From Durusdinium trenchii (lineage: Eukaryota > Sar > Dinophyceae > Suessiales > Symbiodiniaceae), in NCBI GenBank assembly GCA_963970005.1, contig CAXAMN010021361.1, positions 2,577,045 to 2,641,044 of the forward strand: 64,000 nucleotides of DNA, in the 5' to 3' direction. The notes below the pieces were generated by a model. It did no database searches. It saw only the letters and a list, made by a program, of their open reading frames with translations, and had not been told where the DNA came from. How positions within the stretch are numbered: position 1 is the stretch's first letter; each line of letters begins with the position of its first letter. Below, piece by piece: positions 1 to 12,800 of this stretch. A program made the translations under genes and the position numbers.

Positions 1-321
1 AAATCTTTCCAAATGTTCGGCCAAGTTGGTCGATTTACCAAGCCTCAATCCTGCGCAAACATGGGATTCCAAAATCCAAACTGCAGGTGGCAAGCCTGCT
101 CCCGTCAGTCTTCTGAAAAACAAAGTTTGGATGGCACACTGCCCCCACAAACGAGGCGAAATGCGGTGAACATCTAGGGTGATCGGGTGATCAGCAAAAG
201 CTTTGCGTCGTCTGACCGGGTCTTAAACATTTCAGAGCCTCATCCTTTGCACAAATGAATTCAATTCTGATGATGATGAACATTTGTCACTGTCGGAATG
301 ACTTCCAAAGATTTCGGGTTC

Positions 322-383
322 TGGCAAGACTCTCGCTGTTGGTCCTGGACCTCTTGCAAAGCCAAAGTGAAGATATCGGACAT
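322..383 (-). CDS. Channel gene C, first exon only (partial gene)
   Basis: The minus strand opens with ATG at 383-381 and reads MSDIFTLALQEVQDQQRESC. This matches almost residue for residue the first exon of gene A (start 18849; MCDVFSLALQEVQNQQRDSC) and more loosely that of gene B (start 38344). It is a Gln-rich amphipathic helix. It therefore looks like the first exon of a third tandem channel gene whose remaining exons lie beyond the left edge. The 3' end of the exon is not certain; a GA donor after position 322 is one option. An isolated duplicated exon is the alternative. Confidence 0.55.
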
Positions 384-3300
384 GGCAGTCACAGTCTCGG
401 CCACTCCGTCAGAATCGAGAAAACTCACAGGGCTGCGGAGAATTGACTAAAACTCTGTTCATGCAGTGGCCTTCAAATAGAGACCTCCTTCAAATAGAGA
501 CCTCCTATCCATTTGTAGTGAAGAGAGGATTTACTTTATTCGTGTTTGTCAATTTTTAAGTCGAGCAATTGCAGCTATACATGACCAAATATCACACAAT
601 TATTTGTGCAAAAATAATGTAAAAACACGCAAAGCACAAGCAAATGAAAATGCAAACGCAAAGCAACTTGCTTTGTTGTTGCATGTATTGAAATTGTTTT
701 CATTTTTCATGGTACCATTTCTGCACTTATGAGAACTTTTACCCAGCAGCAATGTTCGCCGTACGCTCCTGACAAAAAAGTGAAATACGCGCGAGCAAAC
801 GCGAAACAATGCGAAAACAAAGCGGAAACACACACACACACGCGTGTGAAAAAGAGCTAACAAAGGGACAAACATGAAAAGCTACATGGCTACATGTGTT
901 TTTTTGTTTGCTTTAGTGTTGCTTTTTGTTTGCTTTGTTTGTTCTTTAAATATTTATGTTTGCTCCTTGTTTTTATGGCTGTCGTGCCGGTCTCAAGTCT
1001 AGTTGAGATTGTCGACAATTTAGTGGGTGATAATGTCCACACATGAACACCCATGCCAAAAATATACACTTCAATAGGGCTAACAGTTTTGAAACATCAG
1101 ATGCACACGACTACAGTACCATATAAATTATATGCAAATTTAAGTTAAAACCAACTTGTGTTTTTTTTCCACTTGTCTTGTTAAGTTAAGCATCCCTCAA
1201 CAATCACACAGCATGTTTGTTTGTGCAGATGTCCAAAAACAATACATGTATATACATCAGTCAATCAAGAGGACCACAAACATATGTCCAATGTATAGTC
1301 TCTACATATAATATATATATTGCAAAACATATCGGCAAAAGCATGACATGCAATTGTGCAAATGATGTATAGTTATATATAGTTGTGGTATAGTATATAG
1401 TTGCAATCGTCGCTGCTGGGTGCCTGATGTTTTTTTGTTGTTTTTGTGGTATGAAGTGACGCGCTACCTTGGACTGGGTTGACATGGGGTGGGGGGGGGG
1501 CTGGGAAAATAGCACACCTGTTGCGTAGCGTTCTTCGCGCCTTCTTATATTTTTTCGCGCGGGTCACACAGACGTTTATGTTCCACGCATGTACGTCTGC
1601 ATTCAACTCGCACAAACACATGCGTTATGGGGCATGCGTTTCCTCACGACCTGCACACAGCTGAGGTATCCAGCACATGCTCACGCAACCTGCGTGCTGT
1701 GTTTGGCTCAGGAAAGACATGCCGCAGCCGCAACCGTTGGTTCTTTTTGTTTTGGCGCATTTCCTGGTTCTTTTGTTGCGGTTGGGGCTGGGGGTTTTGA
1801 GGACATAGACGAGTTACCACCGGTTCTTCGACCCTGGTTTCGTGTTCACCCGGGGTATCTGGACGACTTGACTTTGGTTAGGTCTGAGTTCGTACTGGGG
1901 ATCCTCAGATTGGCTTGATCATCGCAGGACCGTTGGTGTTTGGAATTTCAGGGTTTGACGGACTACGCATAATGGTTGCTTGGGTCTGTGGCTATCTGTT
2001 TGGGAACGTCAGTTGGAGACTCGTGAACGTTTGTTACCTTTAGCTTCTCCTTCTGGGGGGCACAATGTCGATGCTGGAGATGCGTGTGTGGCAATGGGTG
2101 TTTCAACTTGAGAACTTGCGTGGAATACCGGCAGAGAACGTGAAAGCGCTCTCCAAAGTGTGGAACGTGCCAAAACACGGTGCGCATGTGAACGCCGCAG
2201 CCTGACTGAGGGTGTGACGACTGCAACCCCGAAACGACCAAGCGCCTGGTGGCGTCGTTCTCATATAGTTATATATATATATATTTAAATTATATATATA
2301 GGGTTTTAAAAAAGAAACGACCAACTAAGGGGGATCCCCAAATCTTGGATGACATATTGATACATATTGACACACAATCTATCAACCATCAGTTATTGCC
2401 GAATATCAGCCTCTAAAGAGTACCCCCGTAGAGGCCCCATACCACAACATTATTGATACCAAAAAGGCTGAGGATGTTGCAGCCTCGTGCTTTCTTTCCG
2501 TTCTCAATCACAAAGTCACGTCAAACCGACTGCGCATTTGCTCTGCTGAAGCAGTCAGAATCAAAGGGCGAAAAAGGAAGGACAATTCTTTGGATGTGTC
2601 CCAAGTAGAGGAATTTCCCTTTCATGTCCCTTCAGCCAACTCCCAGCTCGTTTACCCCTGCAATCTGAAACCCAATTCCCTTCAATTTCCTTCAATGGTT
2701 CCTCCTGACTCCTACTCCCACGGTTGCAGCATCTCCCAAATAACGGTCCATGTGCCTGATTCCCTTGCATTTCCCTCTCACTATAAAGTCCCAACCCCAA
2801 ATCAAGGACAATGATTCATCGGCGTTCACCAATTCCCAGCTCCTACCACAGTCTCGAATGAAGCAACATCTGTCTGATCCCATCTCACCGCAATTTCCGG
2901 CCCCCGCCCCTGGCAGAATCCGGAATGCTCTCACTTTTGGGCAAGTCTCGACTCGACCCTACGTGATTACAACGACAGCAAACATGTTGCTGAGCCGTCG
3001 TGACAGCATGGGTGGTACAGCCTGACTCTTCGAGAACAGCTGGACCAACTCTCCAGTGCAAAAGCTCTAAATTGAAATGCCGAGGCTCCGATCGTGAAAC
3101 TCAACAGCTTCTATATACCCTGGGCTTGAAGGCCACAAGCTCTCAAAGCGAGGGCCATGGGAATCAACATGTCTGAAAAACATCAAGTGGTCGTTGGGAT
3201 ATATATATATAATTATATATATTATATGATGCCCCGTAGTACCCCCAGGGTAGTCTTCTTGAGTTTGCCTATGGCAGGCTCTGACCTTTGCCTCGTCCTC

Positions 3301-3725
3301 TTGTGCTACTTATGGCCACGTCTAGTGGCCAACCAGGCAGTATTACAGCCTCACAAACGAGCATTCTCGACTGTCAGACCAGGGGAATTCTCACCAGGAT
3401 CACGACCTCTTTTCCTGGGCTTCAAAACAAAAACACCAGCAATCAAGACTGCAAGGGTGCTTGCAGGTTGCAGACTTAAAGTGCACATATGTCCTTGTTT
3501 ACCGAACATAATTCTTTGCAAACAAGATGCCAACATTGCATGCAAGGCCGGTATGCTCAGGGGTATGCTTCTATACGCTGCTATCTTCCTTGCCTAGCCT
3601 AGTTGGCTGAAGGAACAACTGAAGTGTTCCCACCTGATAATGATAAATAAGCCCACTGATGTTTGCAGTGTTTTTCATCCAAAAAAGTAACTATATATAT
3701 TGAATGTGTTTTTCTTCACAAGATC
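384..3725. other. Region between gene A 3' end and gene C
   Basis: No convincing exon. AT-rich tracts and homopolymers dominate: a 19-base tandem copy of TTCAAATAGAGACCTCC near 475-510, a CA run at 830-842, a poly-G run at about 1489-1500 and TATATA runs near 1310, 2270 and 3200. The stretch at 3005-3115 resembles the C-terminal exon of gene B (19295-19387), but a 2-base length difference breaks the homologous reading frame. Confidence 0.5.
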
Positions 3726-3858
3726 AGGCTTCAAAAGCTCCAGTTCATTGGAGATTTGAATCGTCTGCCTCCGAATAGGAATCACCAACTTCTGCAACTG
3801 CACTGCCCAACTAGGCATGTCCATGAGTAGCACCTCGGCAACAGTTTGAGGTGCGAAC
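3726..3858 (-). CDS. Channel A: C-terminal helical exon
   Basis: 133 bases, entered one base out of phase after AAAG at 3862-3859. It reads AEVLLMDMPSWAVQLQKL followed by an Arg/Gln/Glu-rich helix ending in LELLKP. It is 96 percent or so identical to 20379-20511 in gene B, far closer than the S4 exons of the two genes. A helix of this kind after the EF-hands commonly forms a coiled coil. The donor is uncertain: A shows CCT|GATC while B shows CCTG|GTAC. Confidence 0.75.
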
Positions 3859-6800
3859 CTTTGAGAAGGAAAACATTGATGAACACCCATCATGAGTATA
3901 CTATGTATATTGAAATATCGTTTCTAGGCCCTCGTTCATTCCGAATTCCGGACCATTGACACAGCGCATTATGCTCAATGATGGCAGTTCTCGATTTGAA
4001 ACTCAATTACCCCCGCCTTTCAAGATTGATTTGGTCTGATTTCACTTCCTTCGGCTACCGCAGGAGTTGTGATTCATCGACTCATGTGCGTCTGGTCAAG
4101 CAGGACAGCAATGTGGGCTTCCAGGACTGCGCGACCGAACAGGAAAGGAACACCAAAGCACAGGAAGCCAATAGACTGATTGGAGATTGGAGGGAGAAAA
4201 GCCTTTGTTGGTGCCTTTTGACATCTTTTGACTAGGAATGTTGATCTGCCATTGACGCCAACACGGCCACTGTTGGAAGTTGGTTGTTGGAAGTTGGTCT
4301 TCAGTCTTCAGCTCAAGTCGATGATCCGGACGCGGTTGCTCCCAGCCCGCATAAAACACCTTGATGTGATTCCTGAGCCCAACGAAAAGCCTTGGATAGA
4401 ATTAAACAAGAATTATATACAGACCTATTTGGTCAAGCGCATGATCACCATCCTATTTTACACATGTTTACACCAAATGCGCCTTACTGTAACTGGACTA
4501 AAAGACAACACCAAAAACGACGGTGAAGAAACACTCGTCGCCCGGAACCAACGAACGTCGCCTCCGAACCAACGAAACAACTCGGAGTTCAGGGCTGTTG
4601 GAAGGTGGTTCGAGGCACAGGAGAGGTTCAGAGCAGTCCATGTCGTCCGATCGGCGATTGGGCCCAAAAAGAAGACATAGAACACTTGTATTGGAGCAGG
4701 ACGTCCAGTTCCAGCTAGTTGCATCCCAAACGCACAAGTGTCCTCTTCTCACAGCACTACGGAGGCCGTGTGTGAGAAGTAGGCACTCTAAACAATGAAC
4801 TTGCTAAGTGAAAATCATCCAGCAACTCCAAGTTTCTCGAGAACCCGTTTTTTACCATCGTTGAAGGAACCGATACGTGGACACCCCGAGCTCTGCCGCT
4901 CCCTCCTCACGAGCCAGCCAACAAGGCCAACAATACATCTCACAGCAAATTGAATCAAATTCCAAATCCCCCAGGAACTCAAGACTCTCATCACCTGCCC
5001 ACACAGCCGTTTCACCTCTTTGCAGTTCCCTTCCATATCTGAATTTGAGGCCGCCACCGAGAGCAAACCCTCCAAGAACTCAGCTAAGCCTCACTGATCC
5101 AAACGAATGGAAAAACAGTTCCTCTGGCTGTTGCCCAAACATTGGCTCCTGGCATCGCTACTAGGGGCAAGGACGCTACTAGGGGCTCCTGGCCTTACTA
5201 CTAGGAGCAAGGACGCTACTAGGAGCTCCAAGTTTCTTGGATCCAAAGAAGCTACTAGTAGGTCAACAAAGAGGTTTCAATTGATACAACAGATTGTCGT
5301 TCTTTCGCATTTGACACCCCACTGGTTATGTTTCAAACGGGCTGTGCTCAACACTATCTTTCTTTCACCCAAATCCGTCATCCTCCCATTGCAACTGATC
5401 ACCTTTATCTTTGACCTCTGCACACACAAGCCCTGACAATCAATTATAAATCCTGTGGCTCATGCTTTCTCATGCCCGGGCTTGCACACCATGGACCCCT
5501 CAAATTTACCAGAACCCAAAACTAGTGTTAGTGCTCACTAAATTATTACAGCAAAAAAAACGCAATAAAAAGAACAATTGATGTTGTTCCATCTCACAAA
5601 GTTGTTCCATCTCACAAAGGGGCTCACTGGCAAAGCCCCCATTTGAGTGCATGTGGGTTGGTACTTAGACGCAACATGCGAGTCCATAGCCCCTGTATAC
5701 TGACCCACCTGGAATCTCAATGGCAGTGTGTTGTAGTTTGAGATGCGGCATGTGGTGTTGTACAAGGCCCTTTACCGGGGACTCTAGGAGAGCAGCTGCC
5801 GTTTGGCTGCGGTGTGTCAGTTTATCTGTCCTCCCAGTCTTGATCTGTTTATATATACTTATGCTTATATATATATATATACTGAGCCTGCTGTGCAGGT
5901 AGCAGTGGGATAGGTCTGTCATGATTGAAGGGCAGACTGAAAAAGTGTGCGAAAAAACTGGAAACACAACAATTGGCTGCCAAGTCACAGTCGTTTTGAT
6001 TCTAAACCTACCAGATTGATATTCTATGAACCACGTGTTTTGTGCCATGTGCTTGCAAACCACTCTATCTAACTTGGCCGTGACACTCAAGCTACCGCCA
6101 CCGTCTGCGTCCAGAAGCTCGAACATGTCCTCCATGCTGTCGACCTGAAGAGCCACATCGCTGTCCGACCAGGTACGGCGCCTCCCAGTGGTGGATGGTG
6201 AGTATAGTACGGGTCTGAGACATTTGGCGTTTGAAAGACTGAAGCCAAGTACTCATACCAAAGGTGAAAGCCGTGGTTAACCCCACAAAAGTGGTGAGTG
6301 TGCGGGATTGTGTGTGTGTGCATATATGTTCTCAATACTTGAGGAGCTGTGCGTGATGATCGTTTCATGGGGATCTCTGGGACGTGAGACTTCACAGTGG
6401 TGGGGTTAAAGTGGAGTGACCACGTCCAGTTCAAAAGTTCCAAGAGACAGTGACCTTCTCATAGACCTTCTGGGGCAGCACATGCAAAGGCACATTAGCC
6501 ACCTCCTCAAGTGTGATGTAGCCGCTCCCATCCTGGCAACGACGTGAGTCGCATGACTTGCGCTGTTCAGTAGCAAATTGTGTGAAGGTCCATGGAATTG
6601 AATTGAAGCTTTTTGGAGATGCAATTCACGCATCAAAGCCCATGTTCGAGGATGGCACCTTACTTACATCCTTTTGAAAGTTCCTCCATCAAACAGAACA
6701 GCAACAAGCTTTGAGTAATCCTTTGGCCGCACCTGGTCCAAGGCCGAGAAAATCTCCAGCAAGTCAGGCAGAGTGGCCTTGATCTGCTCTTTGGTCTTGA

Positions 6801-9800
6801 TGCGTGCAAGCTCTGCTTCTTGAGAGGCATGCTCGAGCGCATGCTCCTCGGAAGATGGAAGCCCTCAATGGAATAAGCGTCAGCTCGCCCCCAAACACAC
6901 GACCCCCCCAAAAAACACACACACATATATATATATATAGCAGTAAAAAATAATGACTAGCCGCAAGCCAACATGGATGCTTCTTGTGCCACCACACAAT
7001 TGAAACCTTTATATATTCTTTGGCAATCCTGAAACAGTTGCACGTCCAACTCAATCAGAAAATCAGCCCAAGAGTCCACCAAAACTGCAGTGACCAAGTT
7101 CATTAATGCAATTGACAAGAACATCAAGAGGGGAAGGAAATAAATGATCAGGAAGGGTTTCTGCATGACGAGCGGAAAGTAGATGTTGGCGATGCCATCC
7201 TTGGCTCCCAGCGATCCCAGCTGGGACAAAAGCATGGCGAACCGGTGAAAGGTGCTAACAACATGACTCAAAAACCTTTGAATTGCCATCCTGATTGCAT
7301 GTATCATCCCTATTCTTGTCGAATATGCCTTTCCTGCTCTGAACATTCATATGAGGTCTGGTTGAACAGTTGTTTCATGTTGTTTCCGTGTCCAATTGTG
7401 TGTGATTGCTAACATGCTCGGCACGACTCCCACTGTACGGAGTTCTGGTGGGTGAAAGCTCAAACGAACCACCAACCTGACCAATCTGCCACATGGAGTT
7501 GAAGGAAAACAACGCACGCGATTCTCCCAACTGCGTGAACCGCCAAGCGGCAACCGCTACTTTCTCCCAACGATTCTTAAGGCATTTATATACAGTATGT
7601 TATGTTGTTAAAAATATCATAGCAACCCCTGAAAAAGATCCGGCAGTGTCGACGTTTGCAAAACCTCCACTCACTGCCCTCCACTCACTGCCCCCGAAGG
7701 CTAAAGGAATCAATATTGCTCCTCTTCAGTGGCTGGTGGGTGGGTGGGATCTCTTTATTCACCTTGCCATGCTGAACTCATCTGATTCGATCCTTAATTC
7801 AATCCTTGACCATGGGCCAATGGGCTTGACTTGAGAGCCTTTCATAAGCCATGGCCAATGGGCTTGACTTGAGAGCCTTTCATAAGCCGAAGCCTCGCAT
7901 TTCATCTCAAAGACACAAGATCCAGTGGTTTTTCTCTTGAGCAATTTTCCTTTTGATCATAAGGCCCGAAACCTTGTTCATGTCAAAACCGAAAGGTTCA
8001 AGTTACCCGATGGACCAGGGAACCAAGGGGACGAGGGACCAATTAATGATATTAGTGTAAAAATATCTCATCAATTCTTGATGCCATCCCAATGACAATT
8101 GATAGATCTGTGGTGTTTGCATTGCACTAGACAGTCAACAGCCAATATGCCATTGCCTCCTGTGTGGAACCATCTCGCACAAGTCCCTCAGCAGTGATCC
8201 ATTAGGGTGACACTTGGTGCTTTCGAGCCGAATACCATCGCTGAGCCACAACACTCACAACTGCATCACATTATTACTATATATAACATGTATATATATA
8301 TATATATGTCTGGGTTACATACAGCATATGCACCTAGTTGCACATACAGTACCAGCATTTGCCCACATTGAGCATTTTCGCCATCCAATCATGCTGCCGT
8401 GAATGGCACATGTCAAAACCACGAGTTGGGAGCCTTTGGTTTCAACACTTCGGTCCTAGGATCCAGAGTAACAAACTGCAACAAGGTCAGCGTTGCTTTG
8501 GGCAAACTGCTGAAGTTCCTCCTCACGATACCTGCAGTCTCTGCATTGTCTCTGAGATCCGGGTCATTTGCAATGACCTCCGCAGCGATACAACCTCAGC
8601 ATCACTTCATACAGGAATGTGTGTACCTAAATTTAAGTAGAGGCGACACCAACCCGGCTTACGGTCTTTGACTCACACCTGAGTACAGCCATCTGGTTGT
8701 CCAAAGAAACACACATTAGTAAACAGTAGACGTAAAATATGTTTGATCATGCTTGGGGGACATCACTATCGTCACTTTGGACCGCAAAGCGGCAACTTGC
8801 AGTTGTAACTCATTGAGCCACATTTATGTTTTTGCTCTTGTAGTTTATGGTGCATGACCACTCGCCGTGCCATACCCAGAAACAGGCTGCCCACTATAAG
8901 TACAGGTGTTTTACAACATCCTGTCGAATCCATCCCCACAACTTGGAAGTGTGAACGACTACAGGGCGACAAACCCTTGTCCACCTCCTCAGCTTTGCAA
9001 CAAGAAGCCATTGCCAAAGAAAGTCCCACAAACAGACAAACATGGCAGGTGTCTCTGAATCAACTGTCGATGGAAGAATTTGCACCCTCGACAGTAGGTG
9101 GACCTCGCATGACCCCACGATTGATGAAATGCTCTGGTGCCTGTGTACCCCCACGCGATGTTGCTTGCTTGGTTGTTTGTCTCTTTTGGGTGCCTGGCCG
9201 CCGAAGATGTAAAGACCCAAGAAGATCAAAACGGTCCTTGGCCATCCGTTGGATGAGGTGGCGGTACTCATGGAGTCCTAGTGTTGGTGCGACATGCAAG
9301 TGCGAAAAGACAAAACTTCAGAACCCAGAAACCCTCGTGAAAACTTACTTCTGAAAGAGTTGAGATCTAGGAATAGATTGATGGAACCTATGGATGTTTG
9401 GAGAAGTCCTCCCCAAACAACACATTTAGGGCAACAAGGCTATTTTGGGTGAAAGCGACTAGGACAACACTTTGCTTGTCAAAGTTCACGCGTCTTGCCA
9501 CCCACTGAAGAGACTTAGTGATTCGGCACTCAATTTCTCTGCAACTGTGCATGGACGAATCCTGGACTAAATCTACAATATATATATATGTGTGTGTGAC
9601 ATATGCAATTCCATAGGATATGAGTGGATGATAGTGGATGTATGATTTACTCTCGGGGAAAACATCGTACCCCCCCCAAAAAAAACGAAAAAAGTTATGT
9701 TAGTGGCCCGGGGCAAAAGCATGCTGGAAGCGGTCTATGTTAAGGGCACCTTGCTTTTTTGAAGGCTACAGGAAACGGTGTATGTTAGCTGCAAATTGGA

Positions 9801-12800
9801 CCCCTACGGTGGTCCATGTTAATTGCACAATCAATGCGCTGTGCCAAACAAAATGTTTGCTGTCTCTTGGATCCAGCTATGCACAATGCACAGCAGCAAG
9901 TTGAGTGTTGAAAAAAAAGGTACAGTACAGTCAGTACTTAAATGAATCCTTCAGAATGAATCATTCATTGATGCCGGTATTGCATGGTCTATGCTGGCAT
10001 TCTGCTTCGGGGTTTAGTTCCAAAGCCATGGACCCACCTGACGCCATGCATTTCTCATCATTGGCATGCAAACCATCAGTCAGGGAATAAAAAAGGGCCG
10101 ACTGGAATTGTCCATGTCTCTGTTAATTTTGGCACTGGGCATGGTTCATGTTAATGGTATTTGAGGCTCTCACACTCCAGGATTTTGCCATGTTAATTTT
10201 CCACCCCCTAACATAGACCTATCTTTGACGTTCCATGTTAGTTGCCGTCCTTTTGTCTCAGACAATGACCAGCCAGAAAGTGGCCGTGTGTTTCCCCAGG
10301 AATTCACCGGTTACCGTGTTCCATGTCAAGTGTCCCTCAAAACAGAAATCTGTTCTATGATATTTTCCTGGGGTGTATAGCCTAGGGGCTACTGGCCTTA
10401 CTACTAGGAGCACGAAGCTACTAGGAGCCTCTGGCATCGCTACTAGGAACAAGGACGCTACTAGGGTATATGGATTCTTCCCATTTGGATCTTGCCATTC
10501 TTCCCCATGCTGCGGCTGCGCCTGGTTCTGCCCAAGGCACGTTGAGGCCATGGTGTCCCACACGGAGAGCAGCCCGGACACGAGGCGCCAAACCACCTCA
10601 CCGGTGCTCCGGAGTGAGGTGCTGAGTGCAGTGAAGCTATAGCGACAAGGGAAAGGGTCCGCCTTGTGTGGGTCAGATCAACTTATTTTTCATGTTTTGT
10701 ATATGTTTTCTGTTGAAAGATGTTGATTCCATATGATTCCATATTATTCCATAGATTGATCCGACTAACATATGTTAACATATGTGTACTGGTGGTCAAC
10801 ATTGGTGAACCCTTCCCACCAAGCCCAACGGACTTTCGTGGCACAAACCGAGTGGCAATGGAAGTTCATCAGGGAACCGAGTTCATCCCAACACCCAAAC
10901 ACTCCAATGTGGAATCTGTTTGTTGACCCTGACGAGATTGCGTCGATTGCGTCACATGGCGTAGTCCTCACAGTGGCCCCCCCACCTTGAAGCGCTTCAC
11001 CGTCCGAAGGATCCGGGCCAAGCGAAGCAAGCGAAGGCCTCCGGGCCCAAGCGAAACACCGGATGCTAGATGAGTTCGGTCATCCGGGACGCATCCGGGA
11101 GACCGGCTCTGAAAACGCCCCAATGAAGAATTCCACAAATTACATGAATCTGATCAAATCTGTGATCTTTGGGGAGGAGCTGGGGGAACTACACAATGAC
11201 ATCACAGGTTTGAAAGGATTACCCCGACTTTTTCCAAAAAAAACAAGGCATACAGTACACAACTGCATGATTTGTCTTAAGCTCCAAACTCCAGGAGATT
11301 TCAAACAACAAAGGTAACGAACATGCCGAGTGTTCTGTTGCTTCTGCGGAAATTGTATCCTTGCAATCTCCTGGGTGTGATCATGACTCGTCCTGACACC
11401 TCCTCCCCAAGTCTCAGGCCGTTTCCCCGCCTCTGACGATCAAAAGCTGCATCCAGCCTTCCTGGGAGCTGGCCTCTGACTCCACCAAGGGCACAACCAC
11501 CAAGGCCACCAAACCGACGCAAACCAAAAACACGTCCAGCCTCAGAGCCGTAGCCACCCGCACGTGGCCCCTTCTTCAGGTTGTCTCCATATTCACAACT
11601 GCTCTTGGGTCACCTGTTTCCAGCTGGTTGGTTTCCACCCAGCTGAACAATACGAATGATTAGGATCGATCCTAAGTAAAGGTGGCAGTAAAAACATCTC
11701 AAACTACCAGGCGGTCTGCTCATGTACTGTCATGTTGTACAATCCCGTTTCCTCACATGAATAGGAGTATAGTATACAATAAGAATAAATATACATTGCT
11801 TAAACGCCCACAAAGGCATCTGTATTCGTTTGCAAAGATGTCATTCTCATGAAAGTAATTAAACGCTTCTCACGGCTGCACTGGTTGTTGCTCAGCTGGG
11901 GCACAACTGTCACACTAGCCCTCCCAAACAAAACATTGACATGTTCCTCAGGACCCTCTTTGTCCGACCCAGCGCAAGGCCGCTTCTGTTTGGCTGTTTG
12001 GCCAAGCGTGACAGTGGCAGTTCATACAAGACGTGTTCGTCAAAAGTGAACCCCATAGAAAAGGCTAGCTGAAAACCCGCCCAACCATGGCCAAATTCAA
12101 CAAGTATGAACACAAAGCATGCCAAGGCATGCCAACATATGAACACAAAGCATGCTGTGCAGTGGCCAAGGCACCAAAACCAGGAATTTTGGAAGGCCTC
12201 TCGTCCACCTGCAGTGAGTCGGATGAGTAGCTCCACCGTGTAGATCCCCAAGAAGATCCTCTCGACGTCGGCAGCCCACCAGGTGTCCATGCCTAACAAA
12301 TCCATCTCAGCCTCCGAAACGTGGGTCGGGTCGGCAGACGGTCCGACCGTGCCGGTCCAAACACAAAGACACCGCACGTGTAGACACTGTCCCTCCATCA
12401 AAAACCAACTATATATAGGTCGAAATGCTTTATCAGTCGCTGTCATAGGCACTGGACATTGCATAACCACAGCACACATCTTTTGAATTTGGTTGCGCAT
12501 TTCATTGGGGTGACCTGGCTAGAATTGAGAGCTTGTGTTAGTGCTACAATGTTCCCAGCGTCTGGGTTTCTCTCTATTCTCAATTCTCAAAATGCAATAT
12601 CGAAAAAGCCCCCAAAAGAGCCAACAGAAACACTTCCCACAAGAAACAAACGCCAACAACCAACGAACGAACACGCACACAAACGCAACACAAAGAAACA
12701 ACGCAAGAGTGGAAGGTTGGTTGGATGGCCTCTACACCAATGAGCGCAATGTTCATCAGGATCAAAACTGCAGTGACGTATTCAAAGGCTGTGGAGTCGA

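Noticed and set aside
6668-6732. Extension of the gene A post-S6 exon to the GTAAGT at 6667 (reading VRPKDYSKLVAVLFDG)
   Set aside because: Gene B has no counterpart, the resulting phase does not join EF-hand 1, and stopping at 6733 gives the same 114-base length as gene B. Kept only as a possible alternative donor.
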